Positions 1-8,603 of a stretch of 64,000 bases of DNA are shown here, in pieces. The notes beneath the pieces are model-generated. The model was not told the DNA's origin. It ran no database searches and was given only the letters and a program-made list of their open reading frames with translations. Source of the DNA: Novosphingobium sp. ERN07 (GTDB lineage: Bacteria; Pseudomonadota; Alphaproteobacteria; Sphingomonadales; Sphingomonadaceae); assembly GCF_012641335.1 (NCBI RefSeq), contig NZ_JABAID010000014.1:28807-92806 (forward strand), given 5' to 3'. A program made the position numbers and the translations under genes. Within the stretch, counting starts at the first letter, position 1; the number at the start of each line of letters is the position of its first letter.

Positions 1-272
1 AGCACGGTGTGCAGCGATGGCAAAGCCAACGCATTACCCGGCTTGGCCAGTGGTCTTGGCAGCGTGATTCCCCCGAATCTCAAGCGCGTTTTCCCTTCCG
101 ATGGCGCAGGCATAGCCGCTAGGCACCGATTCACAAACGCCTGTGGCCGACCGAACCTTCGGGAAGCCCAAGCAGTCAAATGCTACGATGGTGTGACAAG
201 ATGATGGCAATCCCGACACACCGCTGCGGACACGGATGACAAGCTGCAAATGATCGGTCAGAGTCCCGCGCC
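1..272. other. No gene recognised at left edge
   Basis: I find no convincing coding sequence here. Short open frames exist on both strands but none shows a recognisable domain or a good ribosome binding site. On the minus strand an ATG at position 34 would open a frame running off the left edge (MRWLCHRC...), too short to judge. The stretch is probably intergenic sequence plus the 5' leader of the Nudix gene. Confidence 0.4.
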
Positions 273-755
273 ATGCTTTCTTTTCTGCCCGGTCCGGTTC
301 ATCGCACGGCGTTGCGAAGTGCACACGCCCTGCGCCTGTGGTTCTGGCGGCTGACCAAACGCAAAGTGCGCGGGTGCAATGTCATCGCCGCCAATTATGC
401 GGGCGAAGTTCTGCTGGTGCGCCACAGCTATCACGCGCGTGACACATGGATGCTGCCGGGCGGTGGGCTGGGCCGCGATGAAAGCCCGATTGCCACCGCG
501 CAACGCGAACTGCGCGAGGAAACCGCCTGCTTGCTGCGCGATCCGGTACATCTTGGCACGGTGACGCTGGATCGCAACGGCTGGACCAACCTGATCGAAC
601 TGGTCTGCGGCCGGGCCGAAGGCACGCCAGCCCCGGATGGCCGTGAGATCGAGGAAGCGCGGTTCTTTCCGCCCGATGCCCTGCCCGAAAGCACCAGCGG
701 CCCGGTGCGCGCCATGATCGCCCGATGGGCTGGTCAGAACGGCAGTTCTGCCTGA
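273..755 (+). CDS. Nudix hydrolase
   Basis: The 160-residue protein is a Nudix-fold phosphohydrolase, a family that cleaves nucleoside diphosphates linked to another moiety. The Nudix box (G-x5-E-x7-REUxEExGU) is visible at about residues 64-87: GGGLGRDESPIATAQ followed by RELREETAC. The last Gly of the consensus is Ala-Cys here, a common drift. A basic segment (about residues 25-34, WRLTKRKVRG) precedes the first strand; such a short leader is common in small Nudix proteins of alphaproteobacteria. The substrate cannot be told from sequence. The gene converges on dinB and their 3' ends overlap by 22 nt, so there is no room for a terminator between them. I see no reason to link the two functionally. 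Confidence 0.85.
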   Translation: MLSFLPGPVHRTALRSAHALRLWFWRLTKRKVRGCNVIAANYAGEVLLVRHSYHARDTWMLPGGGLGRDESPIATAQRELREETACLLRDPVHLGTVTLDRNGWTNLIELVCGRAEGTPAPDGREIEEARFFPPDALPESTSGPVRAMIARWAGQNGSSA

Positions 756-1879
756 AGCACTGGCGTTGCCGCATGGGCGTCGCTCTCGTCAGGCTCTTCG
801 CCTTCCAGCGCCGAAAGCGTCAGCCCCATGAGGCGGATCGGCTTGGGCAAGGGCAATTGCGCATCAAGCAGCTCGCGTGAAAGCGCGGCAAACTCTCCCT
901 TGCCTACAATCGGGCGCGGCAGCGATTTGGCGCGGGTGCAGGGGGTGAAATCGTTGAACTTCATCTTGAGCGTAACGGAGCGGCCTTTCGCGCCGCTGCG
1001 TTCGATCCGCTCCCACACGATTTCGATGATGCGCTCCAGCGTTTCGCGCAACGCCGCGCCTGCGGAAATATCGCGTTCGAACGTGCGTTCGCCGCCCACC
1101 GATTTGCGCGGGCGGTCAGCCTTGACCTGCCGCAGGTCTATCGCGCGGGCAGCGCGGTAGAGATAGTCTGCGGAACTGCCGAAATTGGCGCGCAGGAACG
1201 CAAGGTCTTTTACCCGCAGGTCTGCCCCGGTTTCGATACCAAGCCGCGCCATCTTTTCGGCCCCGCGCGGGCCGATGCCGTGGAAGCGGCGCACGGGTAG
1301 GCTGGCGACGAAAGCTGCGCCTTCTCCGGGCCGGATCACGCAAAGGCCATCGGGCTTGTTCTGGTCGCTGGCGATCTTGGCGAGGAACTTGTTGTAGGAA
1401 ACGCCCGCACTGGCGGTGAGGCCCGTCTCGGCCCGGATACGCTGGCGGATCAGTTCGGCAATACGCGTGGCAGACCCGATGCCGCGCACATCGTCGGTCA
1501 CATCAAGATAGGCCTCGTCGAGCGAGAGCGGTTCGACATGCGGGGTGAAGTGCAGAAACACCGCGCGGATCTGCTGCGAAACGCCCTTGTAGACATCGAA
1601 GCGCGGCTTGCGAAAGATCAGGTCCGGGCAAAGCTGGACCGCACGGGCCGATGGCATGGCCGAGCGCACGCCAAACTTGCGCGCCTCGTAACTGGCAGCA
1701 GCAACCACGCCGCGCCCAGATGAGCCGCCGACAGCAACGGGCAGCCCGCGCAATGACGGATCATCGCGCTGCTCGACGCTGGCGAAGAAGGCATCCATAT
1801 CGACATGGATGATCTTGCGGATTCCGGTCGCCGTGCGGTCAGGTTCGATAGAGGCAGCAGACGATTCCATCGTTGCCAT
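734..1879 (-). CDS. dinB: DNA polymerase IV (Y-family)
   Basis: This is a 381-residue Y-family translesion polymerase. The N-terminal catalytic motif HVDMDAFFASVEQRD and the second acidic motif SLDEAYLDVT carry the metal-binding Asp/Glu residues. A helix-hairpin-helix segment (HGIGPRGAEKMARLGIETG, mid-protein) and the little-finger domain (from about residue 240, KSVGGERTFERDI) follow. The open frame reaches a GTG at 1936, but I chose ATG 1879 (MATMESS...) because the catalytic core begins about 20 residues later and the upstream residues look non-conserved; ATG 1870 is equally possible. The MFS gene is divergent, with a short promoter gap. I see no clear LexA box in that gap, so SOS control cannot be claimed. 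Confidence 0.93.
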   Translation of the reverse strand: MATMESSAASIEPDRTATGIRKIIHVDMDAFFASVEQRDDPSLRGLPVAVGGSSGRGVVAAASYEARKFGVRSAMPSARAVQLCPDLIFRKPRFDVYKGVSQQIRAVFLHFTPHVEPLSLDEAYLDVTDDVRGIGSATRIAELIRQRIRAETGLTASAGVSYNKFLAKIASDQNKPDGLCVIRPGEGAAFVASLPVRRFHGIGPRGAEKMARLGIETGADLRVKDLAFLRANFGSSADYLYRAARAIDLRQVKADRPRKSVGGERTFERDISAGAALRETLERIIEIVWERIERSGAKGRSVTLKMKFNDFTPCTRAKSLPRPIVGKGEFAALSRELLDAQLPLPKPIRLMGLTLSALEGEEPDESDAHAATPVLQAELPF

Positions 1880-1945
1880 GTTACGCGCTTTCGCAGCGCA
1901 ACATAAAGGGTAGGAATCGCGGCCGTTCTGGGCCACTAGACAGTT

Positions 1946-3208
1946 ATGCCTTCAAACAATAGCCTTCCACGCTCGCACAGCATGGGCGACCGCGAAACCA
2001 TCGCGATGATGGCGCTTGTCATGGCGCTGCAAGCATTGGCCGTGGATGCGATGTTGCCTGCACTGGGCTTTATCGCGGACGATCTTGGGGTGACCGACCC
2101 GAATCGACGCCAGCTTGTGATCGGCACATTCCTGCTCGCATCGGGCTTTGCCTCACTGCTGCCCGGATCGCTGGCCGACCGCTTTGGTCGCAGGCCGGTG
2201 CTGCTGTCGTGCATCGGGATTTACATCCTGTTCTCGCTGGGATGCGCACTGGTAACGTCGTTCGACGGGCTGCTGGTCATGCGGGTGTTGCAGGCAATGG
2301 GCTGCGGTGGCCTTGCCGTTCTTCCCGGCGCGATCATTCGAGATCGCTTTTCGGGCGACCAGATGGCCAAGCAGATGTCGATCATCTCGGTGGTGTTTCT
2401 GGTGGTGCCGATGCTGGCCCCCAGCATCGGGCAGGTCGTGCTGCTGTTTGCAGGCTGGCGCTGGATCTTCGTGTTTCTGGCGGTGATGGCGGTGGTGATG
2501 GCTCTGTGGGTCTATATGCGGCTGCCCGAAACGCTGCACCCCGAATATCGCCAGCCGATCCGTCTTGGTGCCATCGCGGTCAATATGGCAGGGGCGGCCA
2601 CAAACCGTTCGGCCATCGGCTATGTGCTGGGCGGTTCGCTGACGTTCGGGGCGATGCTGGGCTATATCAACTGCTCGCAGCAGCTTGTGGCCGAACACTT
2701 TGGCGCGGGCGAAACGTTTCCGCTGCTGTTCGGCTTTTCCGCGCTGATGATGGCGGCAGCGAACTTTTCAAACTCGCGCATCGTCGAACGGTTCGGCGCG
2801 CGGCGCGTTTCGCACACGGCAGTGTTCGCATTCATTGCAGTGAGCGCCACGCAATTGTGGTTCGCCACGCGCCCCGGCGAAACGCTTTGGCAGTTCATGC
2901 CGCTGATGATCCTGAACATGATCCTGATCGGCTTCATTGGCGCGAACTTCAATTCGATAGCCTTGCAGCCGTTTGCCAGCACGGCGGGTTCGGCCAATTC
3001 GATGCACGCATTCCTGCGCATGGTGATCGGATCGGTGATCGGGATTTTTGTGGGGCAGGCCTATGACGGATCGGCCCGTCCGCTGGCGCTGGCGCTGCTG
3101 ATCTGCGGCGTGGTCAGTCTCCTGCTGGTGCTCTACAGCGAAAAGGGCAAGCTGTTCCGCCGCATTCACCCGCCGGGCACCCCGCGCCCGATCGTGCTGG
3201 AGCATTAA
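1946..3208 (+). CDS. MFS transporter, Bcr/CflA drug-resistance type
   Basis: The 420-residue protein has twelve predicted membrane segments and belongs to the major facilitator superfamily. The start (ALVMALQALAVDAMLPALG) and the loop 2-3 motif GSLADRFGRRPV, followed by an RVLQAMGCGG segment in helix 4, are typical of the Bcr/CflA drug:H+ antiporter branch. It likely exports small hydrophobic compounds across the inner membrane; the substrate is unknown. It starts at ATG 1946, 66 nt from the divergent dinB start chosen here. A second Met at residue 13 is an alternative start. The stop lies only 9 nt from the stop of the convergent GGDEF-EAL gene, with no visible terminator. Confidence 0.88.
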   Translation: MPSNNSLPRSHSMGDRETIAMMALVMALQALAVDAMLPALGFIADDLGVTDPNRRQLVIGTFLLASGFASLLPGSLADRFGRRPVLLSCIGIYILFSLGCALVTSFDGLLVMRVLQAMGCGGLAVLPGAIIRDRFSGDQMAKQMSIISVVFLVVPMLAPSIGQVVLLFAGWRWIFVFLAVMAVVMALWVYMRLPETLHPEYRQPIRLGAIAVNMAGAATNRSAIGYVLGGSLTFGAMLGYINCSQQLVAEHFGAGETFPLLFGFSALMMAAANFSNSRIVERFGARRVSHTAVFAFIAVSATQLWFATRPGETLWQFMPLMILNMILIGFIGANFNSIALQPFASTAGSANSMHAFLRMVIGSVIGIFVGQAYDGSARPLALALLICGVVSLLLVLYSEKGKLFRRIHPPGTPRPIVLEH

Positions 3209-3217
3209 GTTATACGG

Positions 3218-5230
3218 CTAGGCCCACAGGCTGACGGTTTCGGTCAGAGGGTCGGCCGCCATCGCGGCAAGTGCTACATGCGCCGGTTCAGGATGGCCGA
3301 AGTGATAGCCCTGCATCAACCGGATACCCAACGCACGGGCGGTTTCGGCCTGTGCGGCGTCTTCCACGCCTTCAATCGTGCAATCGATGCCAAGCTGCCA
3401 TGACAGCGAGATGATCGTGCCGACCAGCGTGCGCGCGCCCGGATCGCTGGCCAGCGCGCGCGACAGTTCCTGATCGATCTTGATCATGTCCAATGGCAGG
3501 CGATGGACCTGGCTGAGGCTGGACCAGCCCGCGCCGAAATCGTCAAGCGCGATGCGAAAGCCCTTGCTGCGGAAGGTCTGAAGCTGCGATTCGGCACGGC
3601 GCGGATCAGAGATCAGCGCGCGTTCGGTCACCTCAAGGATGATCGCGCCCGCCGGTGCGCCCGCCTCTTCGACCAGCTTTGCAAGAGCATCGGCCGTGCC
3701 CGCGCGCGTGACATCGCGCGGAGCGAGGTTGATCGATAGCGTTCGGCCATAGTGCCATGCCGGGCATTCGCGCAGCGCGCGGGCCATGACCATGCGAGTG
3801 AGTTCGCCAGTGCGGCCCGTGGCATCGGCCAGCGCCATGAACTGGCCCGGCGCAAGCCAGCGTTCGCCATCGGGACTCCACCGCACGAAGGCTTCGTAGC
3901 CGGTGACGCCGCCCGTTTCTCCATCGATGATCGGCTGATACAGCAGGCGCAAACGGTCTGCCAGATCGCTGTCGTTGAACAGGCGCGTGATCGCCGCGCG
4001 CGTTTGCAGCTCGGCCTCATCATCCGGGCTGAACACGATGACCGCGCCATCGGACTGCTCCTTGGCCTTATACAGCGCGGCATCAGCACGTTCGAGGCAA
4101 TCGCTGGCACTGCGTCCATCCATGCGGTGCACGCCGACCGAACCCGACAAACGCAGAACAGCGCCGGCATGGAGAACCGGCGCACGCAGCGATTCGGAAA
4201 TTTCGGTGGCCAGCGCTCGCACTCCGTCTTCATCGAGATCGGGATCGAGCACAGCAGCAAATTCATCACCGCCGAGCCGCCCGAAACATCGAATGCGCCC
4301 GAACGTGGCGAATCGCTGTGCCACGGCGGCAAGCACTGCGTCTCCGGCGGCGTGACCATAGGTATCGTTGACGTGCTTGAACCCGTCGAGGTCCACAAGC
4401 GCTAGCCAGGCCTTGGTATCGGGGCTTCCGGGCCGTTCAAGTTCCTGATCCAGCCGGGTCAGGATCGCACGCCGATTAAGCGCGCCGGTCAGCGGATCGA
4501 CGGTAGCCTGCAGCAGGTTGTCTTCGGCAAGTTGCGCGGCTTCGCGTTCACGACGGACAAGCTGCTGGCGGGACAGCTCAAGCTTCACGAAATCGCGGTG
4601 ATGGCCATTGGTCACCAGCAGCAGGATCGTTGTCACTACGACCTGCACCATCATGACCAGAACGGCATTGGGATGACCGCTGAACAGGATCTGCCCGGTG
4701 GTGGGAATGGTGATCGCAATGGCAATGCGCAGCGCTGTAAGCGGCGAATGCGCAAGGCCAAGAATGCCGGAAAACAGCGTTACGGCAATGATGTAGTGGA
4801 CGAAAGACTGCTCTGCCACATCGCCATAGGGATAGAGCAGCATACCCCAGAGGGCGAAGAGGAAGCCGGCGAATGCGCCGAGCCAGCTCATCGCGTTCAG
4901 ATCGCGCCGCAACACTGCGAGCGAACGGCCTACCACGGCGCTGGGCCGCCAATAGAATGCGCGCCATATGGCAAAGCTGCCCAGCAAGAGCGGTACGAAC
5001 AGCGTCAACCAGATCGGTGCCTCGCTGCGAAAGCGCAAAGCTACCAGCAGCGCGTCGAACACCACAACCATGTAAAGCAGTGGCAACCGGTGCGAGAGGC
5101 TGTTGGCATAGGCCTGTGTGAAGCTATCGCCTTCATGCTGCGCCCAACGTCGGCCTGCCACGCGCAACAATTGGGCCAGCCCGCCGCGCCTTGCGGAAGA
5201 ATCGGCAGAATGGTGCGGCCCGGTGTTCAT
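3218..5230 (-). CDS. Membrane GGDEF-EAL cyclic-di-GMP protein
   Basis: The 670-residue protein has about six membrane helices in residues 45-210, then a GGDEF domain (about 235-400) and an EAL domain (about 415-660). The GGDEF active site is intact (FGRLGGDEFAAVL), so cyclase activity is plausible. In the EAL domain the signature reads YEAFVRW, that is EAF instead of EAL. The other phosphodiesterase residues are present: Asn in SINLAP, Glu in LEVTE, DDFGAG, Lys in MIKIDQ, Glu in EGVE. It may be bifunctional. The membrane part does not clearly match a named sensor such as MASE or CHASE. Its 3' end faces the MFS gene 9 nt away. Targets of its signal cannot be told from context. Confidence 0.92.
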   Translation of the reverse strand: MNTGPHHSADSSARRGGLAQLLRVAGRRWAQHEGDSFTQAYANSLSHRLPLLYMVVVFDALLVALRFRSEAPIWLTLFVPLLLGSFAIWRAFYWRPSAVVGRSLAVLRRDLNAMSWLGAFAGFLFALWGMLLYPYGDVAEQSFVHYIIAVTLFSGILGLAHSPLTALRIAIAITIPTTGQILFSGHPNAVLVMMVQVVVTTILLLVTNGHHRDFVKLELSRQQLVRREREAAQLAEDNLLQATVDPLTGALNRRAILTRLDQELERPGSPDTKAWLALVDLDGFKHVNDTYGHAAGDAVLAAVAQRFATFGRIRCFGRLGGDEFAAVLDPDLDEDGVRALATEISESLRAPVLHAGAVLRLSGSVGVHRMDGRSASDCLERADAALYKAKEQSDGAVIVFSPDDEAELQTRAAITRLFNDSDLADRLRLLYQPIIDGETGGVTGYEAFVRWSPDGERWLAPGQFMALADATGRTGELTRMVMARALRECPAWHYGRTLSINLAPRDVTRAGTADALAKLVEEAGAPAGAIILEVTERALISDPRRAESQLQTFRSKGFRIALDDFGAGWSSLSQVHRLPLDMIKIDQELSRALASDPGARTLVGTIISLSWQLGIDCTIEGVEDAAQAETARALGIRLMQGYHFGHPEPAHVALAAMAADPLTETVSLWA

Positions 5231-5329
5231 CGCCGGACATATTTAAGGCTACGCGGTTAACAGGGCGTAAGGAGTGATCGCACGAGTGGAACCGGTATGG
5301 TGCGATTATGCGAACCTATGGTTTGATGA

Positions 5330-6127
5330 TCAGGCCGAAAGCGCTTCGACCAGTGCTTTGACCTTTTTCTGGCGCCATTGCGGCAGCGGCGCGACCAGCC
5401 AATAGCCCTTGCGCGAGGCTTGCGCTTCACCCAGCGTCACCACCCGACCCGAAGCGATTGCCCCCTCGGCCAGTTGCAAGGGCACATGCGCGCGGCCCAG
5501 CCCGGCGCGCGCCGCGCTGATTGCCGTTCCCGCATCGCCAACGGAAAACCCCACATCACCGCCGCCGGGGGCAGGATCACCTGGCCAGCCGATCCAAGGG
5601 CAATCGGCAGGCGCATCCGGCGCGGCTACGGTGACCATCAGCGGTTCGCCCAGAGCAAAGCCTTCAAGTTCACCCGGCCCGTCAGACCAGCGCACGGCCA
5701 GATCGAGGTTCGCTTCGGTAAAATCGATATCGGCATCGCCGCCGACCAGCGAGAATCGCATCTGAGGGTTGCCAGTACGAAATTCTGCAAGGCGGGGAGA
5801 AAGCCATGCGGCAAAGAAATCGCGCGGGCAGGCAATGGTATAGACGTGGCTGGATTGCCCCGCCTGCATCGCCTGCACACCTTCTTCAAAACGCAGGAAG
5901 CCTTCGCGGATCGCATCCAGACCGGCAATCGCCTCGTCCGTCAGTTCCAGCCCTTTTGACGTGCGGCGGAACAGGACGACGCCCAGCAGATCCTCAAGCG
6001 CGCGGATCTGTTGGCCGACAGCGGCAGGGGTGACCGCGAGTTCGTCCGCCGCGCGCGTAAACGAGAGGTGCCGTGCCGCGGCGTCGAGAACACGCAGGCC
6101 GTTGAGGGGGAGATGCGTCCGCTTCAT
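5330..6127 (-). CDS. LysR-family regulator, GcvA-like
   Basis: A 265-residue LysR-type transcription factor. The winged helix-turn-helix occupies residues 1-65; the start LNGLRVLDAAARHLSFTRAA followed by ELAVTPAAVGQQIRALED is the GcvA/AmpR-like form. The co-inducer domain is present but short, and the whole protein is 30-40 residues below the usual LysR length of about 300. No regulated neighbour is obvious: apaG lies upstream on the same strand (12 nt gap), so the two are probably co-transcribed, and there is no divergent target promoter of the usual LysR arrangement. The effector is unknown. Confidence 0.85.
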   Translation of the reverse strand: MKRTHLPLNGLRVLDAAARHLSFTRAADELAVTPAAVGQQIRALEDLLGVVLFRRTSKGLELTDEAIAGLDAIREGFLRFEEGVQAMQAGQSSHVYTIACPRDFFAAWLSPRLAEFRTGNPQMRFSLVGGDADIDFTEANLDLAVRWSDGPGELEGFALGEPLMVTVAAPDAPADCPWIGWPGDPAPGGGDVGFSVGDAGTAISAARAGLGRAHVPLQLAEGAIASGRVVTLGEAQASRKGYWLVAPLPQWRQKKVKALVEALSA

Positions 6128-6139
6128 TGCGAACCGGCT

Positions 6140-6538
6140 TTAGTTTGCAGGGGCCGGTGCCGCCAGCGGAAAGAACGGAATCGCCACATCGAACAGCGAA
6201 CCATCGGCGCGCTGCATAGTGTAGTGCCCTTCCATGCTGCCGTTATGCGTGCCCAGCGGGCAGCCCGACACGTAATCATGGCTCTGGCCCGGTTGCAGCA
6301 CAGGCTGTTCGCCCACGACACCATCGCCATCGACGAAATTGACCATCCCGCGCCCATCGGTGATCCGCCAGTGGCGCGAAAGCAACTGAACGGGCTGGTC
6401 GGCTTCATTTTCGATTCGGATATGATAGACCCAGAACCACTTCCCCGCTTCTACCCGCGACTGCTCGGGCAGAAAGCTTACGGCGACTCGCACCGTGACC
6501 CCTTCGGTCATTGCGGCATGGTGGAAGAACTGCTTCAT
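6140..6538 (-). CDS. apaG: ApaG-domain protein
   Basis: A 132-residue ApaG/DUF525 protein with a fibronectin-like beta fold. The hallmark segments are visible: WVYHIRIENEAD, LLSRHWRITDGRG and GSMEGHYTM near the C-terminus. The open frame extends upstream to 6658, but the family starts just before the first beta strand; ATG 6538 (MKQFFHHAAM) gives the usual length and leaves a 97-nt divergent gap to recO. ApaG was named in E. coli for a link with cobalt/magnesium resistance; its biochemical role is not settled. The LysR gene follows 12 nt downstream. Confidence 0.92.
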   Translation of the reverse strand: MKQFFHHAAMTEGVTVRVAVSFLPEQSRVEAGKWFWVYHIRIENEADQPVQLLSRHWRITDGRGMVNFVDGDGVVGEQPVLQPGQSHDYVSGCPLGTHNGSMEGHYTMQRADGSLFDVAIPFFPLAAPAPAN

Positions 6539-6635
6539 GCCACATAAACTATCGCAATTGCGCCAATGTTCCAATGCACTTGTGCAGTTTTCGGGCGCTT
6601 GCCCCAAACGCCGAACAAGCGCAGAGCGCTGAGCG

Positions 6636-7244
6636 ATGCTGATCCGCGCTGCTGCCATTGTCTGTTCGGTGCGCCCCCACGGGGAGCATGGCGCGATCGT
6701 GCGGGTGATGACCGAAGATCACGGCCTTGCCGCCGCCTATGTGGCCGGGGCGCGGGGGCGGGAACTGCGCCCGGTGCTGATTCCCGGCAACCTTGTGGCC
6801 ATCGAAGTGCGCGCGCGCGCATCATCGCAACTGCCATCCGCGCGGGTAGAGCTGCTGTCCAGCCGGGGGCCGTGGCTTTCCGAACCGCTGGCCAGCGCCG
6901 GGATCGGCTGGGCCTGCGCGCTCACCGCATCAACGTTGCCCGAAGGCCACGCCTATCCGGTCCTGCATGATTCGCTGGCCGCGCTGCTCGATGCCATCTG
7001 CCACGCGCCATCGGCGCGGGGATGGGCGCGGGTTCTGGCCGGATACGAAGTACTGCTGCTGCGCGAGGTGGGCTATGGCGCGGCACCCGCCCCGCCGCCT
7101 GAGGAAGACTGGCCCGATCTGCTGGCCCGGCTGGACCGACAGGGCAAGGCCATTGCCAATCGCCTGCTTGCCGAACGAACCGGCGATGTTATGGGGGCGC
7201 GCACGATTCTGCTCGACCGGCTGCGGCGTATCGGCGGCGGATGA
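6636..7244 (+). CDS. recO: DNA repair protein RecO
   Basis: A 202-residue RecO, which with RecF and RecR loads RecA at single-stranded gaps. The N-terminal OB-fold reads [20 protein letters not shown], with the usual EHG motif and the following [14 protein letters not shown]. The helical C-terminal half follows ([12 protein letters not shown] is the typical central helix). It is somewhat shorter than the E. coli protein (about 240), as is common in alphaproteobacteria. The gene is divergent from apaG and runs into leuB 23 nt downstream, so the two are likely co-transcribed, although the functions are unrelated. Confidence 0.92.
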   Translation: MLIRAAAIVCSVRPHGEHGAIVRVMTEDHGLAAAYVAGARGRELRPVLIPGNLVAIEVRARASSQLPSARVELLSSRGPWLSEPLASAGIGWACALTASTLPEGHAYPVLHDSLAALLDAICHAPSARGWARVLAGYEVLLLREVGYGAAPAPPPEEDWPDLLARLDRQGKAIANRLLAERTGDVMGARTILLDRLRRIGGG

Positions 7245-7267
7245 AGAGAACGACAAAGGGGTTTTCC

Positions 7268-8326
7268 ATGAAGATTGCGGTTCTGCCGGGCGACGGCATC
7301 GGTCCCGAAGTGACGCGCGAAGCCGTGCGGGTGATCGAAGCGCTGGGCATCGGCGGCATCGAGATGACCGAAGCGCTGGTCGGCGGCGTGGCCTACAAGG
7401 CCAGCGGCCACCCCCTGCCGCCCGAAACGCTCGCCATTGCCGAAGCGGCAGACGGCATCCTGTTCGGCGCGGTGGGCGATCCTGATTGCGATGCGCTGGA
7501 ACGCCACCTTCGCCCGGAACAGGCAATCCTCGGCCTGCGCAAGGCGCTGACCCTGTTTGCCAATCTGCGCCCCGCCAAGGTGTTCAGCGGGCTGGAAAGC
7601 CACTCCGCACTGCGCCCCGAAGTGGCGGGCGCCATCGACATGGTGATCGTGCGCGAGCTGAACGGCGACGTCTATTTCGGTGAAAAGGGCTTTCGCACCG
7701 CCGCCAATGGCGACCGGGAAGGCTACGATGTGATGTCCTACAACGAAAGCGAAGTGCGCCGCATCGCGCACGTCGCTTTCCGCACTGCGATGGGTCGCGC
7801 CAAGCGCCTGTGTTCGGTGGACAAGGCCAACGTGCTGGAAACCAGCCAGCTTTGGCGCGACGTGGTGATCGAAGTCGCCAAGGAATACCCCGAAGTCGCG
7901 CTTGAACACATGTATGTCGATAATGCCGCCATGCAGTTGGTTCGCGCGCCGGGCAAATTCGACGTGGTACTGACCGGCAACCTGTTTGGCGACATTCTTT
8001 CAGATCAGGCATCGATGTGCGTCGGCTCGATCGGGTTGCTCGCTTCGGCCTCGCTGGGTGAACGCCAGACCGCATACGGCACCTTCGGCCTTTACGAACC
8101 GATCCACGGCTCCGCCCCGGACATTGCCGGACAGGGCCTTGCCAATCCGATGGCGACGATCCTTTCGGCGGCGATGCTGCTGCGCCATTCGCTGGGCCTT
8201 GCAGCGCAAGCTGACCGCGTAGAAGCCGCTGTAGCCAAGACGCTGGCCGATGGCGTGCTGGGCCGTGACCTTGGCGGCACAGCAGGAACGACAGAAGTTG
8301 GTGACGCGGTGCTTGCAAGGCTTTAG
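7268..8326 (+). CDS. leuB: 3-isopropylmalate dehydrogenase
   Basis: A 352-residue NAD-dependent decarboxylating dehydrogenase of leucine synthesis. Signature segments: [15 protein letters not shown] at the start, NLRPAKVF, the REL-x-GD-x-YFG metal/substrate region (about residue 130), and DNAAMQLVR then [11 protein letters not shown], which carries the metal-binding aspartates. I chose ATG 7268 rather than ATG 7241 because it follows a good ribosome binding site (AAAGGGG) and the family begins at this Met. The stop codon at 8324-8326 lies inside the left arm of the palindromic element described next. No leuA/C/D gene is nearby. Confidence 0.96.
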   Translation: MKIAVLPGDGIGPEVTREAVRVIEALGIGGIEMTEALVGGVAYKASGHPLPPETLAIAEAADGILFGAVGDPDCDALERHLRPEQAILGLRKALTLFANLRPAKVFSGLESHSALRPEVAGAIDMVIVRELNGDVYFGEKGFRTAANGDREGYDVMSYNESEVRRIAHVAFRTAMGRAKRLCSVDKANVLETSQLWRDVVIEVAKEYPEVALEHMYVDNAAMQLVRAPGKFDVVLTGNLFGDILSDQASMCVGSIGLLASASLGERQTAYGTFGLYEPIHGSAPDIAGQGLANPMATILSAAMLLRHSLGLAAQADRVEAAVAKTLADGVLGRDLGGTAGTTEVGDAVLARL

Positions 8327-8592
8327 GCCCCAAACCCGATCAGGACATGTTCGAGGCGCCCAAATGGCGAACATATCAGGCGAAGCGGCCCGCAGCGAAG
8401 GCTGGTTGCCTTTGCAAGGGTCGGTTTGCCTGAGATGGAAGCCATTTGGGCGTCGCGAAGCGATTTGACCAGAATGGCCCAGCGCCGCGTCGGCAGGGCT
8501 GGAAATATCGACATATTCCTGCGCCCTGCCTCCTTGCACTGAGCCATTCTGCCTCAAACCTCGAACTTGTCCTGATCGGGTTTGGGGCCTAA
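8323..8592. repeat. 270-bp cloverleaf-like palindromic element
   Basis: The space between leuB and the next gene is filled by an inverted repeat. A 34-nt left arm (8323-8356) pairs with a right arm (8559-8592) with one mismatch. Inside are two more nested hairpins: 8357-8368 with 8441-8452 (12 bp, CGCCCAAATGGC), and 8471-8481 with 8540-8550 (10 of 11), the latter enclosing 8492-8499 with 8523-8530 (8 bp, GGCAGGGC). Drawn out, this is a long stem bearing two arms. The left arm overlaps the leuB stop codon. No transposase is encoded. It may be a miniature non-autonomous mobile element, a structured RNA, or a large terminator; the sequence alone cannot decide. Confidence 0.85.
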
Positions 8593-8603
8593 GGGCCGCG
8601 ATC

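Noticed and set aside
2209..3066. Second plus-strand frame inside the MFS gene
   Set aside because: It overlaps the transporter in another frame, is rich in Arg/Gly/His and has no membrane helices or motifs.
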